NCBI RefSeq assembly: GCF_018829635.1
Contig: NZ_JAHKKG010000023.1
Coordinates: forward strand, 1 to 64,000
Reading direction: 5' to 3'
DNA: 64,000 nucleotides
DNA from: Paractinoplanes bogorensis
GTDB lineage: Bacteria > Actinomycetota > Actinomycetes > Mycobacteriales > Micromonosporaceae
Below the pieces are notes generated by a model that worked only from the letters and a program-made list of their open reading frames with translations, had not been told where the DNA came from and ran no database searches. Shown here in pieces: positions 34,596 through 43,112 of the stretch. Made by a program: the position numbers and the translations under genes. Each line of letters begins with the position of its first letter. Positions within the stretch are counted from its first letter, which is position 1.

Positions 34596-35954
34596 ATGAC
34601 TTCAACGATGCATCGCAGCGCCTTCGGGCGGTTGCGCGCCGAGTTTCGCGGGGCCCTGCTGCGGCCCGGTGAGGAAGGCTACGACGAGGCCCGGCGACTG
34701 TGGAACGGAGCCTTTGACCGGCGGCCTGCCCTGGTCGCCCGTTGCGCGGGGGCCGACGACGTGCAGAGTGCCGTCCGGTTCGCTCGGGAGAACGATCTGC
34801 CGATCGCGGTTCGTGGCGGTGGCCATTCCGTTCAGGGGTACAGCATGGCCGACGGTGGCCTGACCGTCGACCTGTCCGCCATGAAGGCTGTCGCCGTCGA
34901 TCCCGGCGCGCGCACCGCGCGGGCCGCGGCCGGGCTGACCTGGGCCGACTTCGATCTGGCGACCCAGCGCCACGGGCTGGCCACCACCGGCGGTTCGGTC
35001 AGCTCGACCGGGATCGGCGGGGTCACGCTCGGCGGCGGGTTCGGACACCTGATGCGCAAGTACGGGCTCACGGTCGACAGCCTGCGCGGGGCCCGGATGG
35101 TCACCGCCGAGGGTGAGCTCGTCCGCGCCGACGATGAACTGTTGTGGGGCCTGCGCGGCGGGGGCGGGAACTTCGGCGTCGTCACCGAGTTCGAGTTCGA
35201 CCTGCATCCCGTTGGGCCGATCGTGCTCGGCGGGCCGATCTTCTGGCCGCTCGACCAGGCCGCGACGGTGCTCGAGTTCCTGCGCGACTGGGCGCCCGAC
35301 GCCCCGGACGAGCTCGGGGTCGGCATCGTCGCCACGCACAATCCGCCGATCCCCGACCTGGCCGGAACGCCCCTGCTGGGCCTGATCCCGGTCTGGTGCG
35401 GCGACCTCGACCGCGGCGCGCAGCTGCTCACCCCGTTGCGCCGGCTGCGGAAGCCACTGGCCGATCTGGTGCGCCCCCAGCCGTACCGGGCCGTGCAGTC
35501 GATGCTCGATCTGGCCGCGTCGCCCGGGTTGTCGTCGTACTGGCGGTCGCACCGGCTTCCGGCCCTGCCCGGTCCGGCGATCGATGTCATCGGTGACCTG
35601 ATCGCTTCGCTGCCCACACCGCAGTCGTTGCTGAACGGCTGGGTGATCGGTGGGGCCGCGTCGCGGGTCGCGCCCGAGGCCACGGCGGTCGGGCCGCGGA
35701 CACCCGGCTTCGAACTGCGCGTCATCGCCAACTGGGCCGGCGGACCCGGGCACCACGACTGGGTCCGGCGCGGCTGGGAGCGGTTGCGCCCGTACGCCGA
35801 CGGTCAGTACGCCACTTTCCTGTCCGACGAGGACCCCGCGACGGCGTACGGGAGATCGCTCGAACGGCTCACGGCGGTCAAGGACCGCTGGGATCCCGGC
35901 AACGTGTTCCGTCTCAACCCCAACATCCAGCCCAGCTCTAGGAGTTCACGATGA
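34596..35954 (+). CDS. BBE-type FAD-linked oxidoreductase
   Basis: The product is about 452 residues of the berberine-bridge-enzyme-like/PCMH flavoprotein family. PIAVRGGGHSVQGYS near residue 68 carries the His expected to bind FAD covalently; GLATTGGSVSSTGIGGVTLGGGFGHLMRKYGL lacks the second attachment Cys of bicovalent members, so single covalent linkage is predicted. GGGGNFGVVTEFEF and the BBE tail DRWDPGNVFRLNPNI are also present. Such enzymes oxidise sugars or natural-product alcohols. The start is uncertain: ATG 34596 (chosen from family length), ATG 34608, or ATG 34506. No clear ribosome-binding site. It overlaps the NmrA-like gene by 4 bp, so the two work together. Confidence 0.85.
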   Translation: MTSTMHRSAFGRLRAEFRGALLRPGEEGYDEARRLWNGAFDRRPALVARCAGADDVQSAVRFARENDLPIAVRGGGHSVQGYSMADGGLTVDLSAMKAVAVDPGARTARAAAGLTWADFDLATQRHGLATTGGSVSSTGIGGVTLGGGFGHLMRKYGLTVDSLRGARMVTAEGELVRADDELLWGLRGGGGNFGVVTEFEFDLHPVGPIVLGGPIFWPLDQAATVLEFLRDWAPDAPDELGVGIVATHNPPIPDLAGTPLLGLIPVWCGDLDRGAQLLTPLRRLRKPLADLVRPQPYRAVQSMLDLAASPGLSSYWRSHRLPALPGPAIDVIGDLIASLPTPQSLLNGWVIGGAASRVAPEATAVGPRTPGFELRVIANWAGGPGHHDWVRRGWERLRPYADGQYATFLSDEDPATAYGRSLERLTAVKDRWDPGNVFRLNPNIQPSSRSSR

Positions 35955-36706
35955 CCGTTCTGGTGACCGGCGCGACGGGCAATGTCGGCGCGCATCTTGT
36001 TCGTTCGCTCAGTCAGCGCGGTGCGAAACTGCGCGCGGTCGGCCGCGACCTCGATCTGAGCGGTGGTGACCGGCTGTTCCTGGCCTGCGGCAACGTGCCC
36101 GAGCAGGTGGCGTTCGAATGCGCGGCGATCGACGCGGCCGTCGCGGCGGGCGTCAAACTGATCGTGAAACTGTCCGGTCCGGACGCCTCCGTGCACTCGC
36201 CGCGCATCTTCGAGCGGTGGCACGGTGAGATCGAACAACATCTTGCGCGCTCCGGCATCCCGCACGTGTTGCTGCGGCCACGAGCGTTCATGACAAACCT
36301 TTTCGCGTACGCCCCGGCCGGCACCCTGTTCGCTCCGGCTGGAAACGCGCAGATTTCGTTCATCGACCCGCGCGATGTGGCCGACGTGGCGTCCGTAGCG
36401 CTCACCGGCGACGGGCACGACGGGAACGTCTACACGCTCACCGGTCCGGCGGCGATCACCTTCGAGCAGGTCGCGGCCGAACTGTCCACGGTCTGCGGAC
36501 GTCCGGTCACCTACGTGCACGTCACCGACGACCAGGCCCGCGAGGGCTTGCCGCCGTTCGTCGCGGACGCGATCGTCGGCATCTTCCGGTCGCAGCGTGC
36601 GGGCAGCATGAGCGACACGACCGACACCGTGCTGCGGCTGACCGGACACGAGCCGCGCTCGTTCGCCACTTTCGCGCGCGATCACGCCGCGGTGTTTAGG
36701 GGCTGA
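35951..36706 (+). CDS. NmrA-like NAD(P)-binding protein, shortened
   Basis: The 251-residue atypical short-chain dehydrogenase-like protein has the dinucleotide motif TGATGNVG at residues 6-13. Compared with usual NmrA/YtfG-like proteins (about 280 residues), the stretch between the second strand (LRAVGRD) and DRLFLACGNVPEQVAFECAAIDAA is only about a dozen residues, so roughly 30 residues including one Rossmann strand-helix seem missing. The remainder (VKLSGPDASVHSPRIFERWHGEIEQHLARSGIPHVLLRPRAFMTN, FIDPRDVADVASVAL) is intact. It is translationally coupled to the flavoprotein (ATGA). It may be a redox partner, sensor, or non-functional if the deletion matters. Confidence 0.8.
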   Translation: MTVLVTGATGNVGAHLVRSLSQRGAKLRAVGRDLDLSGGDRLFLACGNVPEQVAFECAAIDAAVAAGVKLIVKLSGPDASVHSPRIFERWHGEIEQHLARSGIPHVLLRPRAFMTNLFAYAPAGTLFAPAGNAQISFIDPRDVADVASVALTGDGHDGNVYTLTGPAAITFEQVAAELSTVCGRPVTYVHVTDDQAREGLPPFVADAIVGIFRSQRAGSMSDTTDTVLRLTGHEPRSFATFARDHAAVFRG

Positions 36707-36830
36707 CTGGACGTGGGCCGTGGTCGCGGTCGCGCCGCGGTGTTTCGGGGGCTGAGCGGACGCGGGCCGTGGACGTGGGCCGCGGTCGCGCGCGATCACG
36801 CCGCGAATCCCGGGGGTGTGAGCGGGGCTG
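36686..36830. repeat. Degenerate duplication of the NmrA-like gene's 3' end
   Basis: GCCGCGGTGTTT plus stop-codon context occurs at 36686 (in the gene) and again near 36734. A third copy beginning GATCACGCCGCG lies near 36794. The copies are separated by GC-rich GGGCCGTGG pieces. This occupies much of the 327-bp gap 36707-37033; the rest is AT-richer and holds the promoter at 36913. Confidence 0.65.
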
Positions 36831-36912
36831 GAAATCGCTCATCCGGCTGCGAGTTTGCGCGCTCGCCGCCAGGATGAAGAGGGGAAACGCGTTGTCTTCA
36901 CGTATGTCAATA

Positions 36913-36941
36913 TTGAAGATCTGCGATTTGCGCCCTAGGTT
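36913..36941 (+). promoter_or_regulatory. Putative promoter of the M28 peptidase gene
   Basis: TTGAAG (36913-36918) and TAGGTT (36936-36941) are separated by 17 bases, within an AT-rich island (about 36895-36950) that stands out in this GC-rich DNA. The peptidase start is 93 bp downstream. Confidence 0.55.
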
Positions 36942-37033
36942 CTCTTGTCAACGGGGATCGGCGGTCTGACCAGGCCTGCCCTCCTCGCCGGAGCACGACC
37001 CGGATCACGAGCCGGATCGACTAGGAGGACACC

Positions 37034-38431
37034 TTGGACACGCACCCGCGCAGCTCATCGGTGAGCCGCAGGCGCATGCTGACCATCGCGCTGGGCGGAG
37101 CGGCCACCGTCGCGCTGCCGACGCCGGCCTGGGCCGCTACCGGGCAGCGGCCCGGCGCCGCCCTGCCGCCTACGCTGACCGGCCGCGACATCGATGTGGC
37201 GAAGCGGGTCTCGGCCCAACGCGCGCTCGAGCACCTCAAGGTGCTGTCGATCGGTATCGGTCCGCGCATCGGCGGCACCCGGTCGGAGCGGGTCGCGGCG
37301 GGCTACCTGTCGGGCGTGCTCGACAAGCTCGGCTACGACGTCGAACTGCAGCCGTTCCCGGTCGCCGACAAGTTCCTGGCCCAGCTCAGCTCGCCCCGCG
37401 GTCTGCCGAGCGACCTGAACTGGCAGTGCGGCGCCTCGCCGCACGCGGCCCTGGACACCAAGGTGCGCGGCGACGTGCTCGACGCCAAGCTGGGCGGGGA
37501 GGCCGACTACCCGGCGGACGTACGGGGCAAGATCCTGCTGATCGACTACGTGGCCGACACTCGCGAGACGGTCGTCGCGCTCGCCGTGGCGCGCAAGGCC
37601 GCGGCGGTCATCTTCCTGCCCGCCGACCTGGTCGAGCCGCGCCGGGCGTCGGCGTTCAGCCCGCAGCTGCCCGGGCTGGCCACCACTCCCGCGCCCATTC
37701 CGGTCGTCGGTGTCGCGCAGGCCCAGAAGCACCGGCTGCGCGAAGCGTGCAAGACGCGCAAGTTGCCGCTCACCTTGTCGACCGTTGCGCACCGCGGACT
37801 GACCTCGAACAACGTCATCGCCAACACGCCGCGCCGTTCGTCGACCGGGCCGGTCGTGATGGTCAGCGCCCACTACGACACCGTGATCGGTGCTCCCGGT
37901 GCGAACGACGACGGCTCGGGCACCGTGCTTTGCCTGGAACTGGCCCGTGTGCTGCGCAAGTTGCCGGCGACCGCACAGGTCCGGTTCGCGTTGTGGGGGT
38001 CGGAGGAGCAGGGGCTGATCGGTTCCCGCTACTACGTGGCCCAGCTGCCCCAGGCCGAGCGTGACCGCATCCTCGCCGTCTATCAGAACGACATGGTGGC
38101 GACCAGCTGGGACCCGGCCACCCGCTACTGGCTGTTGTCGTTCGACGGCCTGGCCAACCGCGCCACCGACGAAGTGACCGCGGCTGCCGTCCGTCTCGGC
38201 TACCAGCCGCGCATCTCGCCGGTCACCTTGCGCGGTTCGAGCGACCACCAGTCGTTCCAGGAGGTCGGCATCGCCGCGGCCAACTTCTCGTGGCGGGGCG
38301 AGGAGTCGCCGGCGCTGCTCGAGCCGCCGTACCACAGCCCCGAGGACACCATCGCCAAGAACATCAGCCTCGAGCGCCTCCAGGTCTCGCTCGAACTGAT
38401 CGGTTCCGCCGCCTACGCGACCGCAGTCTGA
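37034..38431 (+). CDS. Tat-exported M28 family zinc aminopeptidase
   Basis: The 465-residue protein has a twin-arginine signal (SRRRMLTIALGGAATVALPTPAWA, residues about 11-34). A protease-associated (PA) domain lies at about 130-255 and the M28 catalytic domain from about 265. Zinc-binding and catalytic residues are visible: H in SAHYDTV, D in GANDDGSG, the Glu pair in WGSEEQGLIGS, D in YQNDMVA and H in PYHSPEDT. These match the co-catalytic two-zinc site of Streptomyces-type aminopeptidases. The start is TTG at 37034 with AGGAGG six bases upstream. It is monocistronic, bounded by a promoter and a strong hairpin. Confidence 0.92.
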   Translation: MDTHPRSSSVSRRRMLTIALGGAATVALPTPAWAATGQRPGAALPPTLTGRDIDVAKRVSAQRALEHLKVLSIGIGPRIGGTRSERVAAGYLSGVLDKLGYDVELQPFPVADKFLAQLSSPRGLPSDLNWQCGASPHAALDTKVRGDVLDAKLGGEADYPADVRGKILLIDYVADTRETVVALAVARKAAAVIFLPADLVEPRRASAFSPQLPGLATTPAPIPVVGVAQAQKHRLREACKTRKLPLTLSTVAHRGLTSNNVIANTPRRSSTGPVVMVSAHYDTVIGAPGANDDGSGTVLCLELARVLRKLPATAQVRFALWGSEEQGLIGSRYYVAQLPQAERDRILAVYQNDMVATSWDPATRYWLLSFDGLANRATDEVTAAAVRLGYQPRISPVTLRGSSDHQSFQEVGIAAANFSWRGEESPALLEPPYHSPEDTIAKNISLERLQVSLELIGSAAYATAV

Positions 38432-38437
38432 CGAGCT

Positions 38438-38473
38438 GCGCTCCGCCGCCTCTTTCCCGAGCCGGCGGAGCGC
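38438..38473 (+). terminator. Intrinsic-type terminator of the M28 gene
   Basis: GCGCTCCGCCG (38438-38448) pairs perfectly with CGGCGGAGCGC (38463-38473) around a 14-base loop, beginning 6 bp after the stop codon. No U-run, as usual in high-GC actinobacteria. Confidence 0.75.
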
Positions 38474-38507
38474 AAGTCAGGCGCTGACGTGGCGGACGGG
38501 GTCCGGC

Positions 38508-38591
38508 GTGGCGGTGAACGTGTCGCCCCGCTGCCTGCCCGACCCGCGCTTCCCCGAGACAGTGCTGAGCCGCTACCGGCTGATCGCGTGA
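38508..38591 (+). pseudogene. Possible EAL-domain remnant
   Basis: The plus-strand frame at 38508-38591 reads VAVNVSPRCLPDPRFPETVLSRYRLIA then a stop. VNVSxRxLxDPxFPxxV is the conserved opening of EAL (cyclic-di-GMP phosphodiesterase) domains. No start codon, upstream domain or catalytic Glu is present, so this would be a 28-codon relic. The match is short and could be chance. The remainder of 38474-38686 holds nothing else I can support. Confidence 0.35.
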
Positions 38592-38686
38592 GCGACGACC
38601 TCCGCGCCACAGCTGGCCGAGTTCGCCCGGCGGGTGAAGTTGTCCAGGCCGACGAAGTCGCCACGAGGTGCCTTGGTGGTCGTATG

Positions 38687-39331
38687 TCAACCGCTGACGT
38701 GGCGGAGGACGGCCAGGACGCGGCGGTTGTCGGTGTCGGAGGCGGGCAGGCCGAGCTTGGCGAAGATGTTCGCCACGTGCTTCTCGACGACTCCGGGCGT
38801 GATGACCAGGGCGGCTGCGATCCCCGCATTGGAGCGTCCCTCGGCCATCAGCGCCAGCACCTCACGCTCGCGAGGCGTCAGCGAGGCCAGCCCGGCCGTG
38901 TCCCGGCCCGCTCGCATCAGGTGGCCGACCACCTCGGGGTCGAGGGCAGTGCCGCCGGACGCGACCCGGGTCAGCGCGTCGACGAAGTCGGCGACGTCGG
39001 CGACCCGGTCCTTGAGCAGGTAGCCGACTCCCGTCGGGCGGTCGGCGAGCAGGCGGGTCGCGTAGCGGGTCTCCACGTATTGCGAGAACACCAGCACTCC
39101 GACGGTGGGGTGGTCGCGCCGGATGTCGATCGCGGCGCGTAGGCCCTCGTCGGTGTGCGTGGGCGGCATCCGGATGTCGATGATGGCCACGTCGGGCGGG
39201 TCGGCCTCGATCGCGGATCGCAGGGCCTCCGCGTCGGCGACGGCCGCGGACACGTCGAAACCCCGGTCGGTGAGCAGTCGGACCAGGCCTTCGCGCATCA
39301 TCGCGGCGTCCTCCGCGATCACCACCCGCAT
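38687..39331 (-). CDS. NarL/LuxR-type response regulator
   Basis: The 214-residue protein has a receiver domain (VVIAEDAAMMREGLVRLL; phospho-acceptor Asp in VAIIDIRMPP near residue 53; Lys in YLLKDR near 104) and a C-terminal GerE helix-turn-helix (LTPREREVLALMAEGRSNAGIAAALVITPGVVEKHVANIFAKLGL). It is the last gene of a minus-strand run with an ABC exporter and a histidine kinase; 150 bp separate it from the kinase stop. It probably controls the ABC genes in response to a membrane or antibiotic-type stress, as in similar loci. Confidence 0.9.
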   Translation of the reverse strand: MRVVIAEDAAMMREGLVRLLTDRGFDVSAAVADAEALRSAIEADPPDVAIIDIRMPPTHTDEGLRAAIDIRRDHPTVGVLVFSQYVETRYATRLLADRPTGVGYLLKDRVADVADFVDALTRVASGGTALDPEVVGHLMRAGRDTAGLASLTPREREVLALMAEGRSNAGIAAALVITPGVVEKHVANIFAKLGLPASDTDNRRVLAVLRHVSG

Positions 39332-39481
39332 CTGTCGTCTCCGTTCATGCGCTGAGGGGAGGGTTCTATGACGATTTCACACGCGTCCGGGCGCATGGGC
39401 GGGACGAAGCCCCGCACGGAAGGAAGTAGCGCGCGGGAGGAGGCAGCGGCACGCGAACCAGCAGCGAGTACTCGGGCCAAG

Positions 39482-40771
39482 TCATACGTGAGTGGGTAGC
39501 TCGATGACGATCCGGGTCGGGCCGCCGACGGGGCTCGACACCTGCATGGTGCCGTCGACGACGGCGATGCGGCGGGCCAGGCCGGACAAACCGGGGCCGT
39601 TCGCGTCGGCGCCTCCTGTGCCGTCGTCGGTTGTGGTCAGGGTCAGGTGGTCGGCTGTGCCGTTGACGGCCAGGGTGATTCTTTGGGCGCGGCTGTGTTT
39701 GGCCGCATTGGCCAGGAGTTCGGCGGCGCAGAAGTAGGCGATGGTTTCGATCGCCGGTGCGGGGCGGTCCGGCAGGCCGACGCGTACGGAAACCGGAATT
39801 GCACTTCCTGTCGCGAGGGTTGTCAGCGCGTCGGCGAGCCCGTTGTCGAGCACCGGCGGATGGATTCCGCGTACGAGGTCGCGCAGCTCGGCCAGGGCGT
39901 CCTTGGCGCCCTGGTGGGCGAGCGCCACCAGCTCACGAGCCTGCGCCAGGTCGGGCGCCGGGCCGTCGGTGCCGAGCTTCTCGGTGGCCATGCCGAGGTT
40001 CATGGCCAGCGTGGCCAGGCGGATCTGGGCGCCGTCGTGCAGGTCCCGCTCCAGGCGGCGCATCATCGCGGCGGCGTCGTCGATCGCCTGGGCCCGGCCG
40101 GCCTGCAGCCGGCGAAGCCGTTCGTCGAGTCCGCGCGGGCCGAGCAACCAGCGCATCGAGGCCACGTCAAGCACCGTGCCGGCCCGCATCAGCCACGGGG
40201 CGATCAGGAGCATGGCCAGTCCGGCGGCGGCGATGACGAACGTACGGGAAAAGGTCTGTGCCTCGAGAAAGCCGAACGGGGTGAGGGCGCGCACCGGTTC
40301 GAGGGTGGTGCCGGGTGGATGGTTGCGGAAGAGCGGCCACCACACCGGATAGCTGAGGTTGACCACCCCGAAGACGTAGCAGAACGCGCCGTAGCCCTGG
40401 GGGATGGCCAGGGGAATCTTGAGCAGGCTGTAGCCGACGGCTCGCCAGCCCGGCCGGGGGACCGCGGGCTCGACACGCTCGCCCAGCAGGCGGTCGGCCA
40501 ACGCGCGCTGCGCCGTCCCCATCGCGCGCCCGAGCGGGGCGGCCAGGAAGGCCAGTGCCACCAGGGTGAGCGGGAACAGCACCAGGAACACGGGGGCGAC
40601 TACGGGGGCGGGCTCCTCGTCGAAGGCCCCGGTCACCTGGAGTATGAGGGCGGCGGCGGACGGGATGAGCGCGGGGACGGCCAGCACGGCGACGGCGCCG
40701 ACCACGCCGGCGACACAGAACACCAGCCGGCGCAGGGCCAGGGTGGTGAACGGGGCGCGCAGCGCGGTCAT
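39482..40771 (-). CDS. NarL-type sensor histidine kinase
   Basis: The 429-residue protein has four to five N-terminal membrane helices in two blocks (about residues 10-75 and 110-205), then a HisKA_3 domain with the phospho-acceptor His in RRLERDLHDGAQIRLATLAMNLGM near residue 243, and a HATPase_c domain (FCAAELLANAAKHSRAQ, DDGTGGADANGPGLSGLARRI). There is no sizeable extracytoplasmic loop, so it senses within the membrane. The ATG at 40771 is chosen because the domain begins there; the long frame upstream to 41521 is a shadow of the permease. It partners the response regulator downstream. Confidence 0.9.
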   Translation of the reverse strand: MTALRAPFTTLALRRLVFCVAGVVGAVAVLAVPALIPSAAALILQVTGAFDEEPAPVVAPVFLVLFPLTLVALAFLAAPLGRAMGTAQRALADRLLGERVEPAVPRPGWRAVGYSLLKIPLAIPQGYGAFCYVFGVVNLSYPVWWPLFRNHPPGTTLEPVRALTPFGFLEAQTFSRTFVIAAAGLAMLLIAPWLMRAGTVLDVASMRWLLGPRGLDERLRRLQAGRAQAIDDAAAMMRRLERDLHDGAQIRLATLAMNLGMATEKLGTDGPAPDLAQARELVALAHQGAKDALAELRDLVRGIHPPVLDNGLADALTTLATGSAIPVSVRVGLPDRPAPAIETIAYFCAAELLANAAKHSRAQRITLAVNGTADHLTLTTTDDGTGGADANGPGLSGLARRIAVVDGTMQVSSPVGGPTRIVIELPTHV

Positions 40772-40788
40772 CGGTCCATTCTTGCCGG

Positions 40789-41544
40789 TCACGCGTCTCG
40801 GCGGCGGAGCAGGACGGCGCCGAACAGGACCAGCGCCAGCGCATACCCGCACATCAGCAGCGTGCTGACCGGGCCGGAGAACAGCCCGGGAGTGGGTGTG
40901 GTGACCGCGATCGCGTTGAGCAGCATGAGCAGCGGGACGAAGCGGCCGACCGCGATTCCGCTCTCGCCGAACAGGCCGGCCGCGATCGTCGGCACGAACA
41001 TCAGACCGAACAGGATGCCGATGGCGGCGCCCGAGTGCCGCACGACGGTCCCGATGCCGACCCCGATCAGTGCCGTTGCGGCCAGGTAGACGCCGGTCAG
41101 TACGACCGCCCGCAGGTTCGCGGCGTCGCTGAGGGGAGCGGACGGGATGGCGGTGCCGGTGATCGCGAGCTGCCCGCCCAGGTAGCCGGCGAAGCTCGCG
41201 GTCATGCCGGTGAGCAGGGCCGCGCCGCCGCCCACGATGACCTTGGCGGCCAGGACGGTCCGGCGCCGGGGGACCGCGGCGAACGTCGAGCGGATCATCC
41301 CGGTGCCGTATTCGCTGGTCACGACCAGGACGCCGATCGCGCCGAGGAGCAGCTGGGCCAGGATCGCGCCGCTGAGGCTGTTGTTGAAGATCTGGGCCGC
41401 GGTGGCGACCGGCGTGTGCGACCGGTAGCCGAGGCCCACCCCGACCCCGGTCGCGGCCATGGCGACGACCGACGCGATGGCCAGCCACCAGGTCGACCGG
41501 ACGCTGCGGAGCTTGATCCATTCCATGCGGGTCGCGTTCTTCAT
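40789..41544 (-). CDS. ABC-2 type transporter permease
   Basis: The 251-residue membrane protein has about six helices and starts with MKNATRMEWIKLRSVRSTWWLAI, the usual cytoplasmic lead-in of ABC-2 permeases in actinobacterial exporters. GVLVVTSEYGTGMIRSTFAAVPRRRTVLAAKVIVGG is the conserved coupling segment. The start overlaps the ATPase stop by 4 bp (41541-41544). It exports an unknown substrate, perhaps an antimicrobial or lipid, together with the ATPase upstream. Confidence 0.9.
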   Translation of the reverse strand: MKNATRMEWIKLRSVRSTWWLAIASVVAMAATGVGVGLGYRSHTPVATAAQIFNNSLSGAILAQLLLGAIGVLVVTSEYGTGMIRSTFAAVPRRRTVLAAKVIVGGGAALLTGMTASFAGYLGGQLAITGTAIPSAPLSDAANLRAVVLTGVYLAATALIGVGIGTVVRHSGAAIGILFGLMFVPTIAAGLFGESGIAVGRFVPLLMLLNAIAVTTPTPGLFSGPVSTLLMCGYALALVLFGAVLLRRRDA

Positions 41545-42266
41545 GCTGCTTCCGTTCCGTGGTAGTCGGTGGCGCTTGCGGTGAGCCGGAAGAACGCGTC
41601 CTCCAGGCTGTCGTCGACGGCGGCCAGTTCGGCGACGGTCGTCTCGGCCAGCAGCCGGCCCCGGCCGATGACGATCAGCCGGTCGGCGGTCAGGGCCATC
41701 TCGGCGATCAGGTGGCTGGACACGAAGACCGTCCGGCCCTCGGCCGCCAGCCCGCGCAGCAGGTCCCGGATCCAGCGGATGCCCTCCGGGTCGAGCCCGT
41801 TGACCGGTTCGTCGAGCAACAGCACACCCGGGTCGCCGAGCAGGGCCACCGCGACGCCGAGCCGCTGGCGCATGCCGAGCGAGTAGGTTCCGGCCCGTCG
41901 CCCGGCCACGTCGGACAGGCCGACCGTGCGCAGCACCTGCTCGACCCGGGAGCCGGGGAGGTCGTTGCTCGCGGCCAGCGCCGAGAGGTGGGCGCGGGCG
42001 CTGCGGCCGGGATGGAACGCCCCGGCGTCCAGCAGCGCGCCGACGGCGGTCAGCGGGCGGGGCAGGTCGGCGTAGCGGACGCCGTTGATCAGGGCCTGGC
42101 CGTGGTCGGGGGCGTCCAGTCCCAGGATCATGCGCATCGTCGTCGACTTGCCGGAGCCGTTCGGTCCCAGGAACCCGGTCACCACACCCGGCTGCACCCG
42201 GAAGCTCAGTCCGTCGACGGCGACCTGGCGGCCGTATCGTTTGGTCAAATCCCTCAGTTCGATCAC
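41541..42266 (-). CDS. ABC-2 type transporter ATPase
   Basis: The 241-residue ATPase has Walker A GPNGSGKST near residue 38, signature YSLGMRQRLGVAVALLGD near 130 and Walker B VLLLDEPVNGLDPEG, typical of the drug/bacitracin exporter branch (signature SLGMRQR). It is first in the run ATPase, permease, histidine kinase, response regulator. The start is ATG at 42266. Confidence 0.92.
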   Translation of the reverse strand: MIELRDLTKRYGRQVAVDGLSFRVQPGVVTGFLGPNGSGKSTTMRMILGLDAPDHGQALINGVRYADLPRPLTAVGALLDAGAFHPGRSARAHLSALAASNDLPGSRVEQVLRTVGLSDVAGRRAGTYSLGMRQRLGVAVALLGDPGVLLLDEPVNGLDPEGIRWIRDLLRGLAAEGRTVFVSSHLIAEMALTADRLIVIGRGRLLAETTVAELAAVDDSLEDAFFRLTASATDYHGTEAA

Positions 42267-42343
42267 GTCATTGACGCTAGGGACCGGCGCGGGCGCTCAG
42301 AAGCCGGAAACCATCCGACTTCGCCTGGGGGTTTTCCCCGGGG

Positions 42344-43102
42344 TCAGGGCTTGCGGGCCACGGCCCCGTACTCGTCGGTCGGCCGCTGCTCATCCCCGGC
42401 CGGGCGCCAGCTCGCACAGGGGACCAGTCCCGGGTCGAGCACTTCCAGGCCGTCCAGGAAACGGGCCAGCTCGTCCGGATGGCGCAGGTGGTAGGAGAGC
42501 GGCGCGTTGGCGTTCCACACCGCGATCGCCGCCTCGAAGGCCGGCCCGTCCACCACGTTGGTGCCGTCGGCGGTGACCAGGTAGCTGCCGGACGGCAGGG
42601 TCTGCATCAGGGTGCCTACGACGTCGACCGCCTCGTCGAGGTCGGGGATGTGCCCGAGGATGTTCATCAGGATCAGCCCCACCGGTTGCGCGAGGTCGAG
42701 CCCGGACGAGGCGATGACCGAGGCCGGATCCCGTACGTCGGCATCCACGTAGACAGCCTCAGCCGACAACACCGTGTGGGCATGGGCCAGCACGAGCGGA
42801 TCGTTGTCGACATAGACCACCTGGGCATCGGGCGCGATCGCCTGTGCCACCTGATGCGTGTGCTCGGCCGAGGGGATGCCCGTACCCAGGTCGAGGAACT
42901 GGCGGATGCCGGCCTCACCGGCCAGGAACGTGACCGCGCGCTTGAGGAACGCCCGCGAGCTGCGCGCCACGACGACGATGTCGGGATAGAGCTTCGCGAA
43001 CTCGTCGCCGACCGCGCGGTCGGCCGGGAAGTTGTCGGTGCCACCGAGCCAGTAGTTCCAGACCCGGGCCGAATGCGGGACACCGGTATCGAGCTCCGTC
43101 AT
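42344..43102 (-). CDS. SAM-dependent methyltransferase (DUF574/Methyltransf_19)
   Basis: The 252-residue protein is of the actinobacterial DUF574 methyltransferase family, often present in many copies per genome. VPHSARVWNYWLGGTDNFPADRAVGDEF is the characteristic N-terminus, FLDLGTGIPSAEHTHQVAQ motif I (SAM binding) and VVYVDNDPLVLAHA motif II. Targets are mostly unknown. It begins 10 bp after the stop of the N-acetyltransferase gene, so the two may be cotranscribed. The start is ATG at 43102. Confidence 0.88.
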   Translation of the reverse strand: MTELDTGVPHSARVWNYWLGGTDNFPADRAVGDEFAKLYPDIVVVARSSRAFLKRAVTFLAGEAGIRQFLDLGTGIPSAEHTHQVAQAIAPDAQVVYVDNDPLVLAHAHTVLSAEAVYVDADVRDPASVIASSGLDLAQPVGLILMNILGHIPDLDEAVDVVGTLMQTLPSGSYLVTADGTNVVDGPAFEAAIAVWNANAPLSYHLRHPDELARFLDGLEVLDPGLVPCASWRPAGDEQRPTDEYGAVARKP

Positions 43103-43112
43103 TCTCTTGACT

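Noticed and set aside
40789..41521. Very long minus-strand frame joining permease region and histidine kinase
   Set aside because: The upstream part is a frame-shifted, Arg-rich shadow of the ABC-2 permease; the kinase starts at 40771.
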